This document shows, piece after piece, positions 8,090 to 15,921 of a stretch of DNA of 64,000 nt (positions are counted from its first letter, which is position 1; each line of letters opens with the position of its first letter). The notes under the pieces are model-generated. The model was given only the letters and a program-made list of their open reading frames with translations. It did no database searches and was not told where the DNA came from. Source of the stretch: Lacticigenium naphthae DSM 19658. Its GTDB lineage: Bacteria; Bacillota; Bacilli; Lactobacillales; Carnobacteriaceae_A. Both the position numbers and the translations under genes were made by a program. Location of the stretch: the NCBI RefSeq assembly GCF_000425865.1, contig NZ_AUEG01000001.1, positions 372,001-436,000 on the forward strand, in the 5' to 3' direction.

Positions 8090-9787
8090 TTAAGCAAAGT
8101 TATAATCTGTAACAATTGGGTCTCTATCGAGTTGAATGTCATTGAAATATTCATATTCACTGATCCCCAAGAAGGATCCATCGATGTTATACCCATTAGG
8201 ATAACCTAATTGATTCAATGCGCGAACCATGTTATAACTGCGTTGACCAGAACGGCAGTGAACATAAAATGGTTTATCTTTCGGAAATTCATTTAAACGA
8301 TTACGGAATTGACTTAGTGGAATATTGATAGACCCTTTAACGTGACTAAGTTCGTATTCATCTTCTTCACGAGCATCAATGATTGTTGCTCCGTTTTCTA
8401 CTAACTCTCTAACTTTGGTTACGGGTACTTTATTAAATTCCCCATTTAATACATTTAATCCTACTAAAACAGCATGGTTAACGACATCTTTTGCTGTAGA
8501 AAAATGAGGAGAATAGCTTAACTCAAGTTCTTTTAGTTGTTCTAAGTTTCCGTGCAACATAATAGCTGTAGCTATCACATCGATACGTTTGTCCACATTG
8601 CCTTTTCCGACTGCTTGTGCTCCTAATATTTGACCAGAAGGTACTGCGAATATTAATTTAAAGAACAAGTTTTCAGCATCCGGCATAATAGAAACTTTGT
8701 CTTTTGGTATAACATATGCAAAATCATATTCGATTCCTGCATTTTGTAACTGTTTTTCGTTTAAACCAGTGCTGGCTATATTCATATCGAACATTTTCAA
8801 ACTTGAAGATCCTATCACACCGGTATTCAAATATGTTCTTCCATATACATGATCTGCTGCAGCACGAGCTTGTCTCTGAGCAGGACCAGCCAGTGTTAAC
8901 ATCATTTTTTTACCTGTAATGAAACAGGTGCTTTCAATTGCATCACCAACAGCATAGATAGACGGGTCGGTTGTTTGATAATGATGATTTACTTTGATTG
9001 CTCCGGTCTTACCTAATTCTAATCCCGCATCAACAGCTAATGTAGTTTCAGGTCGTACTCCAATAGCCATCACTACAGCCTGAGCCTTCACTTCTTTTCC
9101 TGAATGAAGAACTACTCGATCAGAACTAATTTCTGTAACAGCATCTTCTAAAATTAAGTCTATGCCATTTTTTACAATCTCTCTATTTACTATTTGAACC
9201 ATATCATAATCCATCGGAGCCATTACCTGATTCTGAGCTTCAATTAGCGTTACTGAAAACCCAGCTTTTTTTAGATTTTCGGCTACTTCTAATCCAATGT
9301 AACCTCCACCAACAACTACAACATCTTTCACATCATTTGATTTTGTATAATTTGTTAATTCTTCTACGTCTGGAACAGTTTTCATAACGAAGACATGAGA
9401 ACTATTAATCCCTTTTATGCTTTGTGGTAAAATTGCTTTTGCTCCAGGAGACAAGAAAAGAACGTCATAAGCTTCTGCATAGGTATCTCCAGTTTGATGG
9501 TTCTTCACTTCAACTGTTTTTTCTTCGCGATTTATATGCATTACTTCGTTATGCACTCGTGCATCGATATTGTATTGTGTTTCAAACCCATCAGGATTCA
9601 TCAGGACTAAATCTTGTGATTCTTCAATATCTCCACTTATGTGAAATGGAATACAACAGTTTGAAAATGATACATAAGGACCTTTTTCAAACATAACAAT
9701 CTCTGCCTGCTCGTCCAATCGTCTTACACGTGCGGCTACTGATGCTCCACCAGCAACTCCACCAACAATCAATACTTTTTTACTCAT
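8090..9787 (-). CDS. CoA-disulfide/persulfide reductase with C-terminal rhodanese domain
   Basis: This is an FAD- and NAD(P)H-dependent pyridine nucleotide-disulfide oxidoreductase fused to a rhodanese domain. Such fusions reduce CoA disulfide, CoA persulfide or polysulfide in the cytoplasm. The N-terminus VLIVGGVAGGASVAARVRR is the FAD-binding Rossmann motif. The redox cysteine region reads SFSNCCIPF, with cysteines at 44 and 45; most relatives have Cys-Gly there. A second nucleotide-binding motif is VVVVGGGYIGLEVAENL. The rhodanese part (about 465-550) has VHCRSGQRS with its catalytic cysteine near 512. The gene is 26 nt downstream of a sulphur transporter gene, which supports a role in handling imported sulfane sulphur. 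Confidence 0.93.
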   Translation of the reverse strand: MSKKVLIVGGVAGGASVAARVRRLDEQAEIVMFEKGPYVSFSNCCIPFHISGDIEESQDLVLMNPDGFETQYNIDARVHNEVMHINREEKTVEVKNHQTGDTYAEAYDVLFLSPGAKAILPQSIKGINSSHVFVMKTVPDVEELTNYTKSNDVKDVVVVGGGYIGLEVAENLKKAGFSVTLIEAQNQVMAPMDYDMVQIVNREIVKNGIDLILEDAVTEISSDRVVLHSGKEVKAQAVVMAIGVRPETTLAVDAGLELGKTGAIKVNHHYQTTDPSIYAVGDAIESTCFITGKKMMLTLAGPAQRQARAAADHVYGRTYLNTGVIGSSSLKMFDMNIASTGLNEKQLQNAGIEYDFAYVIPKDKVSIMPDAENLFFKLIFAVPSGQILGAQAVGKGNVDKRIDVIATAIMLHGNLEQLKELELSYSPHFSTAKDVVNHAVLVGLNVLNGEFNKVPVTKVRELVENGATIIDAREEDEYELSHVKGSINIPLSQFRNRLNEFPKDKPFYVHCRSGQRSYNMVRALNQLGYPNGYNIDGSFLGISEYEYFNDIQLDRDPIVTDYNFA

Positions 9788-9813
9788 TATACTATTTCCT
9801 CCTATTATTTAAT

Positions 9814-11124
9814 TTATTTCCTTATTCTATGTGGTAATATACATACTTTTCCTGCGAACATTTTCATTCCAACAATACCACCTAATGTCATTGCCATTAG
9901 AAAGAACCAACCAGAAATGGAAAAACTAGATATTGAAGCATACATTGCCCCTATATTACATCCTAATCCGAAACGCGATCCAAAACCTAACATTAAACCT
10001 CCAAGTGCGAAATAACCTGCATCTTTTTTGTTGAAACTAAAGTCAAATGAGAATCTCTTCGCTAGCAAGAAAGAAATGGTACATCCGAAGAAAAGCCCAA
10101 TATTTCGTATAGTCCCTCCATCCGTCAATAATCCTGCTTGCACTTTTTCAATATGCGATCCAAAATACTCAACTGGTAAATGGATACCCAAGTTTTCGTA
10201 TATTGCAACATTCCACGTTAACAAAGCTGTTGAGACACCCCAGTTTTTATTCGTAGTCACTAAAACAAACAATGCTCCAAAAGCTAGTACCAAAGCCCCA
10301 ACAACAAAGCTCCATCTCTGAATAAAAAATTTGTGATATGTTTCATAGCTAAAGAACGGAGCTTCTACATCAGAACTGAGTGGTTTCTCAAATTCTTCAT
10401 AATCTCCTTTGGGGTCCATATAAGTTCCTTCTAATTTACGTTTGTTCTCGTATTTGACAATTATCCAGTACAATAATCCCAACAAACTTCCAACAAATAA
10501 CAATGAGCCAAAATATCCCAGTACTTGTGGGAGATGGAGTTGAATACCGATTTTTCCTATAGCTGTGCCATCCACTATTTGTCTCATAAAGTGACCGGGT
10601 GCAGTGCCAAATACAAAAAAGATAAAGGCAATCAAAGCTCTTCCAGAACCTTCTCCAAAATCAGCTAATGTCCCCGAGCCACAACCTCCTGCCAACATCA
10701 TACCTATACCGAATATGAAGCCGCCTATGATCGTTGCAATATTAGTAAAGTAAACATTCGTTGTTCCAGGAATAAAAGATGCCCCTTCGGCAGCTAGATA
10801 AGCTGGAACTGCCCCGTTTTGAGCAGCTTGCCACTGAATACCCATGGTAACTAAAGCTGTTACGAATAATAATACAAGTATTGCTTTGGATAAGCTCCCT
10901 TCTCCTCTCATATAAATCCGTTTAATCCCTCCAGCAAAACCAAATCTAGCTCGCGTCAGTGTATACCCTAAAATTAGTCCCGCAAATAAATATAACGGGA
11001 GTTTAACGGACAAAGAATTTAAATATCCACCAAATAACCCCATTGCAATAATCAATCCTGATCCTATAATTGGCTGAAAATAAGAACTAGCTTTGCTTTT
11101 TACTGCAGTACTCGATTGTGCCAT
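9814..11124 (-). CDS. YeeE/YedE family sulphur (thiosulfate-type) transporter
   Basis: This is a multi-helix membrane protein of the YeeE/YedE (TsuA-like) family, whose characterised members take up thiosulfate. I placed the start at the ATG at 11124, which has a GGAGGA site seven bases upstream; a longer frame to 11175 adds no homologous sequence. The conserved cysteine motifs are LAGGCGSGTL (Cys148) and GLGCNIGAMYAS near residue 390, the pattern thought to hold the sulphur substrate by S-H contacts. An insertion of charged residues near 245-270 probably forms a cytoplasmic loop. It is the first gene of the operon under the divergent LysR regulator. Thiosulfate is the best substrate guess, but selenium compounds have been proposed for some relatives. 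Confidence 0.9.
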   Translation of the reverse strand: MAQSSTAVKSKASSYFQPIIGSGLIIAMGLFGGYLNSLSVKLPLYLFAGLILGYTLTRARFGFAGGIKRIYMRGEGSLSKAILVLLFVTALVTMGIQWQAAQNGAVPAYLAAEGASFIPGTTNVYFTNIATIIGGFIFGIGMMLAGGCGSGTLADFGEGSGRALIAFIFFVFGTAPGHFMRQIVDGTAIGKIGIQLHLPQVLGYFGSLLFVGSLLGLLYWIIVKYENKRKLEGTYMDPKGDYEEFEKPLSSDVEAPFFSYETYHKFFIQRWSFVVGALVLAFGALFVLVTTNKNWGVSTALLTWNVAIYENLGIHLPVEYFGSHIEKVQAGLLTDGGTIRNIGLFFGCTISFLLAKRFSFDFSFNKKDAGYFALGGLMLGFGSRFGLGCNIGAMYASISSFSISGWFFLMAMTLGGIVGMKMFAGKVCILPHRIRK

Positions 11125-11186
11125 ACTCTTCCTCCAGACCTTTAATGAAAACATCCTATGATAATAAGTGAGCAATAAATATTTTT

Positions 11187-11210
11187 AACTAGTGAATGTT
11201 TTCACTAGTT
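11187..11210. promoter_or_regulatory. Palindrome upstream of the sulphur operon, candidate LysR operator
   Basis: There is a perfect 10-bp inverted repeat, AACTAGTGAA (11187-11196) and TTCACTAGTT (11201-11210), with a 4-nt spacer. It lies about 65 bp upstream of the transporter start and on the divergent side of the LysR gene. It contains T-N11-A patterns typical of LysR-family sites. Binding is inferred from position only. Confidence 0.6.
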
Positions 11211-11352
11211 AATATGTAGTTTTCTCTACAAACTTTATCATACTAAGTTAACACATCATTGTAAAGCGCCTATTTGGAATGGATACATAACAAAAATGAA
11301 TAATCAAAGACAGCAACGTTTGGTAGCTACTGTCTTTAGAAAAACAGTAAAT

Positions 11353-11385
11353 AAATCACAATAACAGATAAAAAGATTGTGATTT
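11353..11385. promoter_or_regulatory. Second inverted repeat in the divergent LysR intergenic region
   Basis: Arms AAATCACAAT and ATTGTGATTT form a perfect 10-bp repeat with a 13-nt spacer. It lies just upstream of the LysR-gene promoter and is followed by a T-poor sequence, so an operator is as likely as a terminator. An 8-bp stem (AAAGACAG with CTGTCTTT) lies about 30 bp further left. Confidence 0.4.
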
Positions 11386-11407
11386 TATGCATAATGTATT
11401 CGCCAAG

Positions 11408-11436
11408 TTGTCGGTAAAAGCTTAAACTGGTATAGT
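11408..11436 (+). promoter_or_regulatory. Promoter of the LysR-family gene
   Basis: A sigma-A type promoter reads TTGTCG (11408-11413), 17-nt spacer, TATAGT (11431-11436). It precedes the TTG start of the LysR gene by about 43 nt. Confidence 0.7.
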
Positions 11437-11479
11437 TATGAGAATAAAAGCATTAATGGAAAGAAATTGAGGTGGTTTT

Positions 11480-12367
11480 TTGTTAGATTATCGTTATATA
11501 ACCTTTTTGATGGTTGCCAAAGAATTAAACTATACTAAAGCAGCAAAAAAATTAGCACTCAGTCAACCCGCTGTTTCAAAACATATTCACTACATTGAAA
11601 ATCATTTAAATACTAAACTTGTAAATTATCAGGACAGAAAATTGTCTTTAACAAAAAAAGGTGAATATTTAAAAATAAAAATTGAAGAAATACAGAATGA
11701 AATCGAGAGTATAAAAGTCGATTTAATCGATGATAAATCAGCTTGTAATTTACGGTTAGGAGCCAGTCGAACGATCGGGGAATTCTATATTCCAACTTAT
11801 ACTCAACTATTAAACATTCCGGATATTAAAATCGACTTGATCGTCGATAATACTACTCAATTATTAAATCTTCTTGAGGATGAAAAAATAGACTATGCTT
11901 TCATTTCGGGTCCGATAGATGCATCTAAGTATCATACACGTCCTTTTTACAACGATAAAATTGTTTTAGTCTGTTCACCTAAACATCCTTTAGCAAATCG
12001 AACAGTTGAATTGGAAGAATTGTTTTCTGAAAATTTATTGGCTCGTGAAATGGGTTCGGGGGTATGTGACAGTGTTGAGCACTATTTACTTCAACAGGGT
12101 GTTAGCTGCGATCAGTTTCACCAAACTACCAGAATAGGAAACATAGCCTTGCTAAAAACATATATTGCTAATAATGAAGGAATTGGATTCCTTTATGCCA
12201 TTTCAGTTGTAGAAGAACTTCAAAATGAATCGCTCGCAACAATTTCTATTGAAAATTTTTCCCCTTATCAAGATTTCTTCTTAGTTTGTAATAAAAAGAA
12301 GCAGAAAGAAAAAGATATCGAAAAACTAATCCATTTATTTACAAAAAATTTAAATACCACTGTTTGA
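11480..12367 (+). CDS. LysR-family transcriptional regulator
   Basis: This is a LysR-type regulator with an N-terminal winged helix-turn-helix (about residues 1-60: YTKAAKKLALSQPAVSKHI) and a C-terminal effector-binding domain (about 88-290). The start is TTG at 11480, preceded by GAGGTGG at about seven bases. The gene is divergent from the sulphur transporter operon with a shared intergenic region containing two inverted repeats, so it very likely controls that operon. It resembles CysB/CysL-type regulators in arrangement. The inducer cannot be read from sequence; a sulphur metabolite is a reasonable guess. Confidence 0.92.
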   Translation: MLDYRYITFLMVAKELNYTKAAKKLALSQPAVSKHIHYIENHLNTKLVNYQDRKLSLTKKGEYLKIKIEEIQNEIESIKVDLIDDKSACNLRLGASRTIGEFYIPTYTQLLNIPDIKIDLIVDNTTQLLNLLEDEKIDYAFISGPIDASKYHTRPFYNDKIVLVCSPKHPLANRTVELEELFSENLLAREMGSGVCDSVEHYLLQQGVSCDQFHQTTRIGNIALLKTYIANNEGIGFLYAISVVEELQNESLATISIENFSPYQDFFLVCNKKKQKEKDIEKLIHLFTKNLNTTV

Positions 12368-12461
12368 TCCTATACTTTGAAACGAAGTGAAGCATATTCT
12401 TTTTTATCTATCTTTATTCTCGTTATAATAAGTTGAGTACTCGGAAAGGGTGGGATTTTTT

Positions 12462-12605
12462 ATGTTAAAAACAATTATCTTGATCTTATTAGTGTTATGG
12501 CTGTTAGGTTTTGTCTTCGAAATACTTGGTGGTTTGGTGCATATACTTTTGATTGTAGCATTGGGATTATTTATTTATAATCAACTAAAAAAGAGGGACA
12601 CATAA
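12462..12605 (+). CDS. lmo0937-family small membrane protein, 47 residues
   Basis: This short gene encodes MLKTIILILLVLWLLGF and then a second hydrophobic stretch LVHILLIVALGLFIYNQL, ending in a basic tail. Two helices with an intervening Gly-Gly turn match the lmo0937 family of small Firmicutes membrane proteins, whose function is unknown. A GGAAAGGGTGGG purine-rich site precedes the ATG, a TATAAT box lies at 12424-12429 and a strong terminator follows directly. It forms its own transcription unit. Relatives are often stress-induced, but I see no clear alternative-sigma promoter. Confidence 0.85.
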   Translation: MLKTIILILLVLWLLGFVFEILGGLVHILLIVALGLFIYNQLKKRDT

Positions 12606-12638
12606 AAAGAAGCAGACAAAATTGTCTGCTTCTTTTTT
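12606..12638 (+). terminator. Terminator of the lmo0937-like gene
   Basis: A stem built from AGAAGCAGACAA and its complement with a 2-nt loop is followed by six T residues, beginning directly after the stop codon. Confidence 0.9.
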
Positions 12639-12732
12639 GTCCAAAATTTTTCGACTTCTCCTTTTTAATTCTGTATCATCAGTTTTCTATCAACGCTATG
12701 AAAGAATAGTAATATATCTAGAAAGTCCCATG

Positions 12733-12771
12733 AAATAGCGTCAAACTGATTGTCAGTATGATGCTATTTTT
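12733..12771 (+). other. Orphan terminator-like hairpin in a gene-free stretch
   Basis: The stretch 12639-12934 has no gene. It holds an imperfect stem (AATAGC...TCA...ACTGA paired with TCAGT...TGA...GCTATT) followed by five T residues. The lmo0937-like gene already has its own terminator, so this hairpin has no obvious coding partner and could end a small RNA. Confidence 0.45.
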
Positions 12772-12934
12772 AATGATCACTTTTTTTGTTTCTCTAGTGT
12801 TCTAAAACAGGTTGCCAACTTCTGGGAATCTTTTTGAGCATCACTTGTTTCATTCTGAATTTTATTTACTTTTTGAAAGAATACTATGCTAAAATTTATG
12901 TATAAGTAAATTATTATTAAAAGGAGCAACTTAA

Positions 12935-13936
12935 ATGATTTGTCCAAACTGCGCTATTTCTGGTCAACGACTGATTTTTTCGCTTCCTGATTCTGTTCTG
13001 AATATTTTTAGAGAAGGAAATACTTCTTTAATGAATCACTATAAAATATTAGACGCTAGTGTGGAAACAAATGAAGTAGGAGGGAAAGAACTTGTTGATT
13101 TCCTTGAAGCAATGAATCTCGAAGAAAACGTATCTTTTCAAATCAACAATGAAAGCTGGAAACCGATACATAAATTTTCAGATTATGTAAACGCAAACTG
13201 GGTAGATGACTTAATAAAAAATCGTCAAGTAAACATGCATTTCCAACCAATCATAACTAAAGACGGTAATATTTATGGTTACGAAATGCTTGCTCGTTTT
13301 TTTAATGGAGAAGGTAAAACACTTTATCCTAACATTGTCTTTCCAGCAGCTAAATTGCGCGGGCGAACTTTTGCTCTTGATCGTGTGTGTCGCATCGAAG
13401 CAGTTAAAAAAGTTAAACATTTAGTTCATGAAGAGAAAGTGTTTATAAATTTTCTTCCCACTGCGATTTATTCACCCGAATATTGTTTAAGAACTACGAC
13501 GCTTGTTGCTAATCAATTAGGAATAGACAGTCAACGGTTTGTTTTTGAGGTCGTTGAAACTGAAAAAATAGAAGATGTGGATCATCTAAAGAGTATTCTT
13601 CTCTATTATAAGCAAAATGGTTTCTCTTTTGCTCTCGATGATGTGGGGAGTGGATACAATACACTCGATTTATTAGCTGATTTAGAGCCTCCCTATATGA
13701 AACTCGACATGACTTACGTTCAAGGTGTTACTAACGATAAAGAAAAACAAGCTGTAGCCCTATCATTCTTGAAAAAAGCAAAGGAGCTAGGCTCTCTCAC
13801 TCTTGCAGAAGGGATTGAAACTCCGGAAGACTTTTTATGGTTTAAGGATACAGGCTATGATTTATTCCAAGGATATTATTTTGGTAAACCAGCACCCTTC
13901 CCATTAAATCAGACAACAGTAAACATACCGAAATAG
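12935..13936 (+). CDS. EAL-domain c-di-GMP phosphodiesterase with N-terminal CxxC segment
   Basis: The C-terminal two thirds (about residues 90-325) is an EAL domain with a largely complete active site: YGYEMLARF, FINFLPTAIY, FEVVETE, FALDDVGSGYNTL, MKLDMTYV, LAEGIETPEDF and QGYYFGKPAP. It is therefore probably an active phosphodiesterase that degrades c-di-GMP to pGpG. The first 85 residues form a separate domain beginning MICPNC, whose CxxC could bind metal or sense redox state. No membrane helix is present. An AAAGGAG site precedes the ATG. The gene is monocistronic, with its own terminator, and lies between the other c-di-GMP genes. Confidence 0.9.
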   Translation: MICPNCAISGQRLIFSLPDSVLNIFREGNTSLMNHYKILDASVETNEVGGKELVDFLEAMNLEENVSFQINNESWKPIHKFSDYVNANWVDDLIKNRQVNMHFQPIITKDGNIYGYEMLARFFNGEGKTLYPNIVFPAAKLRGRTFALDRVCRIEAVKKVKHLVHEEKVFINFLPTAIYSPEYCLRTTTLVANQLGIDSQRFVFEVVETEKIEDVDHLKSILLYYKQNGFSFALDDVGSGYNTLDLLADLEPPYMKLDMTYVQGVTNDKEKQAVALSFLKKAKELGSLTLAEGIETPEDFLWFKDTGYDLFQGYYFGKPAPFPLNQTTVNIPK

Positions 13937-13940
13937 TTTT

Positions 13941-13979
13941 AAAAAGCTCATCACAAACCATGCTGTGAATGAGCTTTTT
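13941..13979. terminator. Terminator between the EAL gene and the acetyltransferase gene
   Basis: A stem of AAAAAGCTCAT plus CACA pairs with TGTG, one bulged A, and ATGAGCTTTTT. The A-run and T-run allow it to act in both directions between convergent genes. Confidence 0.85.
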
Positions 13980-14008
13980 ACTTATCCTTAAATCAACTAT
14001 TAGGGAGT

Positions 14009-14569
14009 TTATGCTTCAATTGTTTTTAAGACTCGAGCAGGATTACCCCCAACTACAGAATTTTGGGGAACATCTTTGACAACAACAGCTCCGGAGGCAA
14101 TAACAGCGTTGTCCCCTATCGTGATCCCTGGATTAATAACTGCATTCCCACCTATCCAAACATTATCCCCAAAACGAACGGGCTTGCCATATTCTCTTCC
14201 AGAATTTCTTACAGTTGGATCTAAAGGATGAGTAGCAGTATAAATAGCTACATTTGGGCCCAACATGCAGTTATCTCCAAATCTCACTTCACAAACATCT
14301 AAAATAACTAAATTATAATTTGAGTAAAAATTCTCTCCAATATGAATGTTGTAACCATAATCAAATCGAATGGTTGGCTCCATGTAAAAAGTTTCTCCTG
14401 TGGATCCTAACATTTCTTTTAAAAGTGCTTGTCTCTTGTCTTTTTCCGACTCGTTAGAATCATTGAACTGTTTCACTTTCTCTCGCACCCTATTCCTTTC
14501 AGTACTTAATATCAAGTTTGAAGGATCATACATTTCTCCGGCTAACATCATTTCTTTTTCGGTTGGCAT
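14009..14569 (-). CDS. Maltose O-acetyltransferase-like hexapeptide acetyltransferase
   Basis: This cytoplasmic enzyme transfers acetyl from acetyl-CoA to sugar hydroxyls. An N-terminal Mac domain (about residues 4-58, starting TEKEMMLAGEMYDP) is followed by left-handed beta-helix hexapeptide repeats (about 75-182). The catalytic histidine lies in TATHPLD. The CoA-binding turn includes WIGGNAVINPGITIGDNAVI. Its length of 186 residues is typical for Maa/LacA. The gene is divergent from a cation transporter gene with inverted repeats between them. The natural sugar acceptor is unknown, and these enzymes are often detoxifying. Confidence 0.92.
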   Translation of the reverse strand: MPTEKEMMLAGEMYDPSNLILSTERNRVREKVKQFNDSNESEKDKRQALLKEMLGSTGETFYMEPTIRFDYGYNIHIGENFYSNYNLVILDVCEVRFGDNCMLGPNVAIYTATHPLDPTVRNSGREYGKPVRFGDNVWIGGNAVINPGITIGDNAVIASGAVVVKDVPQNSVVGGNPARVLKTIEA

Positions 14570-14632
14570 ATTTTTAGCTCCTTATTATCTATTTTAACAA
14601 GCTTCTCTGTAATCATACTTTAATCTCCTTTT

Positions 14633-14688
14633 TTACTCAAATACACTTAAAAATATATTTGAGTAATTTTATTCTCATTTCTAATGAG
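14633..14688. promoter_or_regulatory. Two inverted repeats in the divergent Maa/CDF intergenic region
   Basis: TTACTCAAATA (14633-14643) pairs with TATTTGAGTAA (14656-14666), a perfect 11-bp repeat. CTCATT and AATGAG form a second, smaller one at 14674-14688, directly before a TATACT box that probably belongs to the cation transporter promoter. These are candidate operators; no regulator gene is adjacent. Confidence 0.45.
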
Positions 14689-14729
14689 TTATACTATAGT
14701 TACCGTTGTGTCTAAGAAGGAGCATTTTT

Positions 14730-15899
14730 ATGTTTGATCAATTAATTGACTTTTATCTGCAACACGCAAAACCAACTAAGCATACACAAAGAAATCAATT
14801 AGGGATTTTTTCTGGAATAATAGGCTTATTCTCGAACCTAACCTTATTTTTGATAAAATTTTATGCAGGATTCGTTTCAGGAAGTGTTTCCATTATTACT
14901 GATTCAGTAAATAATCTTGCTGATAGTGGTTCATCTCTGCTTACTCTTATAGGATTTTCGGTTGCAGGAAAACCTCCCGACAAGAAACACCCTTATGGTC
15001 ATGAGCGCTTTGAATATATTATTGGATTATTCATTTCATTTATCATATTATTCGTGGGGATCGAATTTCTGACCACATCTTTCAAAAAAATTCTTTCTCC
15101 TAGTCCTTTAAGTCCTTCTTTTTTTATAATTGTTTTACTAATTCTCTCTATTTTTATTAAATGGACCCAAGGAAGATTATATGGCCATGTAGCAAAGCGA
15201 ACTCACTCACAGACCATTCAGGCTGCTAGTCAAGATAGCCTGAATGATGTACTGATCACGTTCACCGTTCTCCTTTCTTTTAGTGTAGAGTGGTTATTTG
15301 GGTGGCAAATAGATGGATATGTAGGTTTTATAATCGCTCTTTACATCCTCTATTCAGGGATAGTATTAATCAAAGAGTCCATTGATGACTTATTAGGTAC
15401 TGCACCTCATCCAGAAGAAATCAATAATCTGATCCATATTTTGGATCAATATGAATCGATTGTCGGCTACCATGATTTATTGATCCACTACTATGGACCA
15501 AACAAACGATTTGCTACTGTTCATATCGAAATTGATGATAGTTGGAACTTAGTAAAAGCACATGAAATAATCGATTCTATTGAAAAAATTACAAAAGAAG
15601 AATTAAGCATCAATCTCGTTTGTCATATTGACCCTATAGCTATCCGAAGTAAGGAACAAACCGATATTTATCGTCAAATCAAAAAGATCCTCCATTCTTA
15701 TTCTCTTTCCTTTTCTTTTCATGATTTTCGTGTAGAAGAACATGCTGGAGAATCACTCATTCGTTTTGATGCGGTTGTTCCAGACAATCTGGAAATGTCC
15801 GACGACGATCTCTACGATGCAATCGTCGCAGATATACATCTGAAAGTCGGATTTTATTCTGTTGAAATCGATTTTGATCATTTGTACTTTTTGAAATAA
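14730..15899 (+). CDS. Cation diffusion facilitator family transporter
   Basis: This is a proton-coupled divalent cation exporter of the CDF family. The start is the ATG at 14730, seven bases after AGAAGGAG; a longer frame from 14706 runs through this site. Helices 1-6 occupy about residues 25-215 and a long cytoplasmic domain follows to 389. The transport-site motifs are DSVNNLADSGSS in helix 2 and SQDSLNDVL in helix 5. HPYGHERFEYI between helices 2 and 3 is the family signature. The tail is longer than the usual 80-residue cytoplasmic domain and probably contains two ferredoxin-like units. Zinc or manganese is likely, but the metal cannot be assigned. The photolyase gene follows after 22 nt. 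Confidence 0.92.
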   Translation: MFDQLIDFYLQHAKPTKHTQRNQLGIFSGIIGLFSNLTLFLIKFYAGFVSGSVSIITDSVNNLADSGSSLLTLIGFSVAGKPPDKKHPYGHERFEYIIGLFISFIILFVGIEFLTTSFKKILSPSPLSPSFFIIVLLILSIFIKWTQGRLYGHVAKRTHSQTIQAASQDSLNDVLITFTVLLSFSVEWLFGWQIDGYVGFIIALYILYSGIVLIKESIDDLLGTAPHPEEINNLIHILDQYESIVGYHDLLIHYYGPNKRFATVHIEIDDSWNLVKAHEIIDSIEKITKEELSINLVCHIDPIAIRSKEQTDIYRQIKKILHSYSLSFSFHDFRVEEHAGESLIRFDAVVPDNLEMSDDDLYDAIVADIHLKVGFYSVEIDFDHLYFLK

Positions 15900-15921
15900 T
15901 GGTGAATGGGAGGATAAAATT

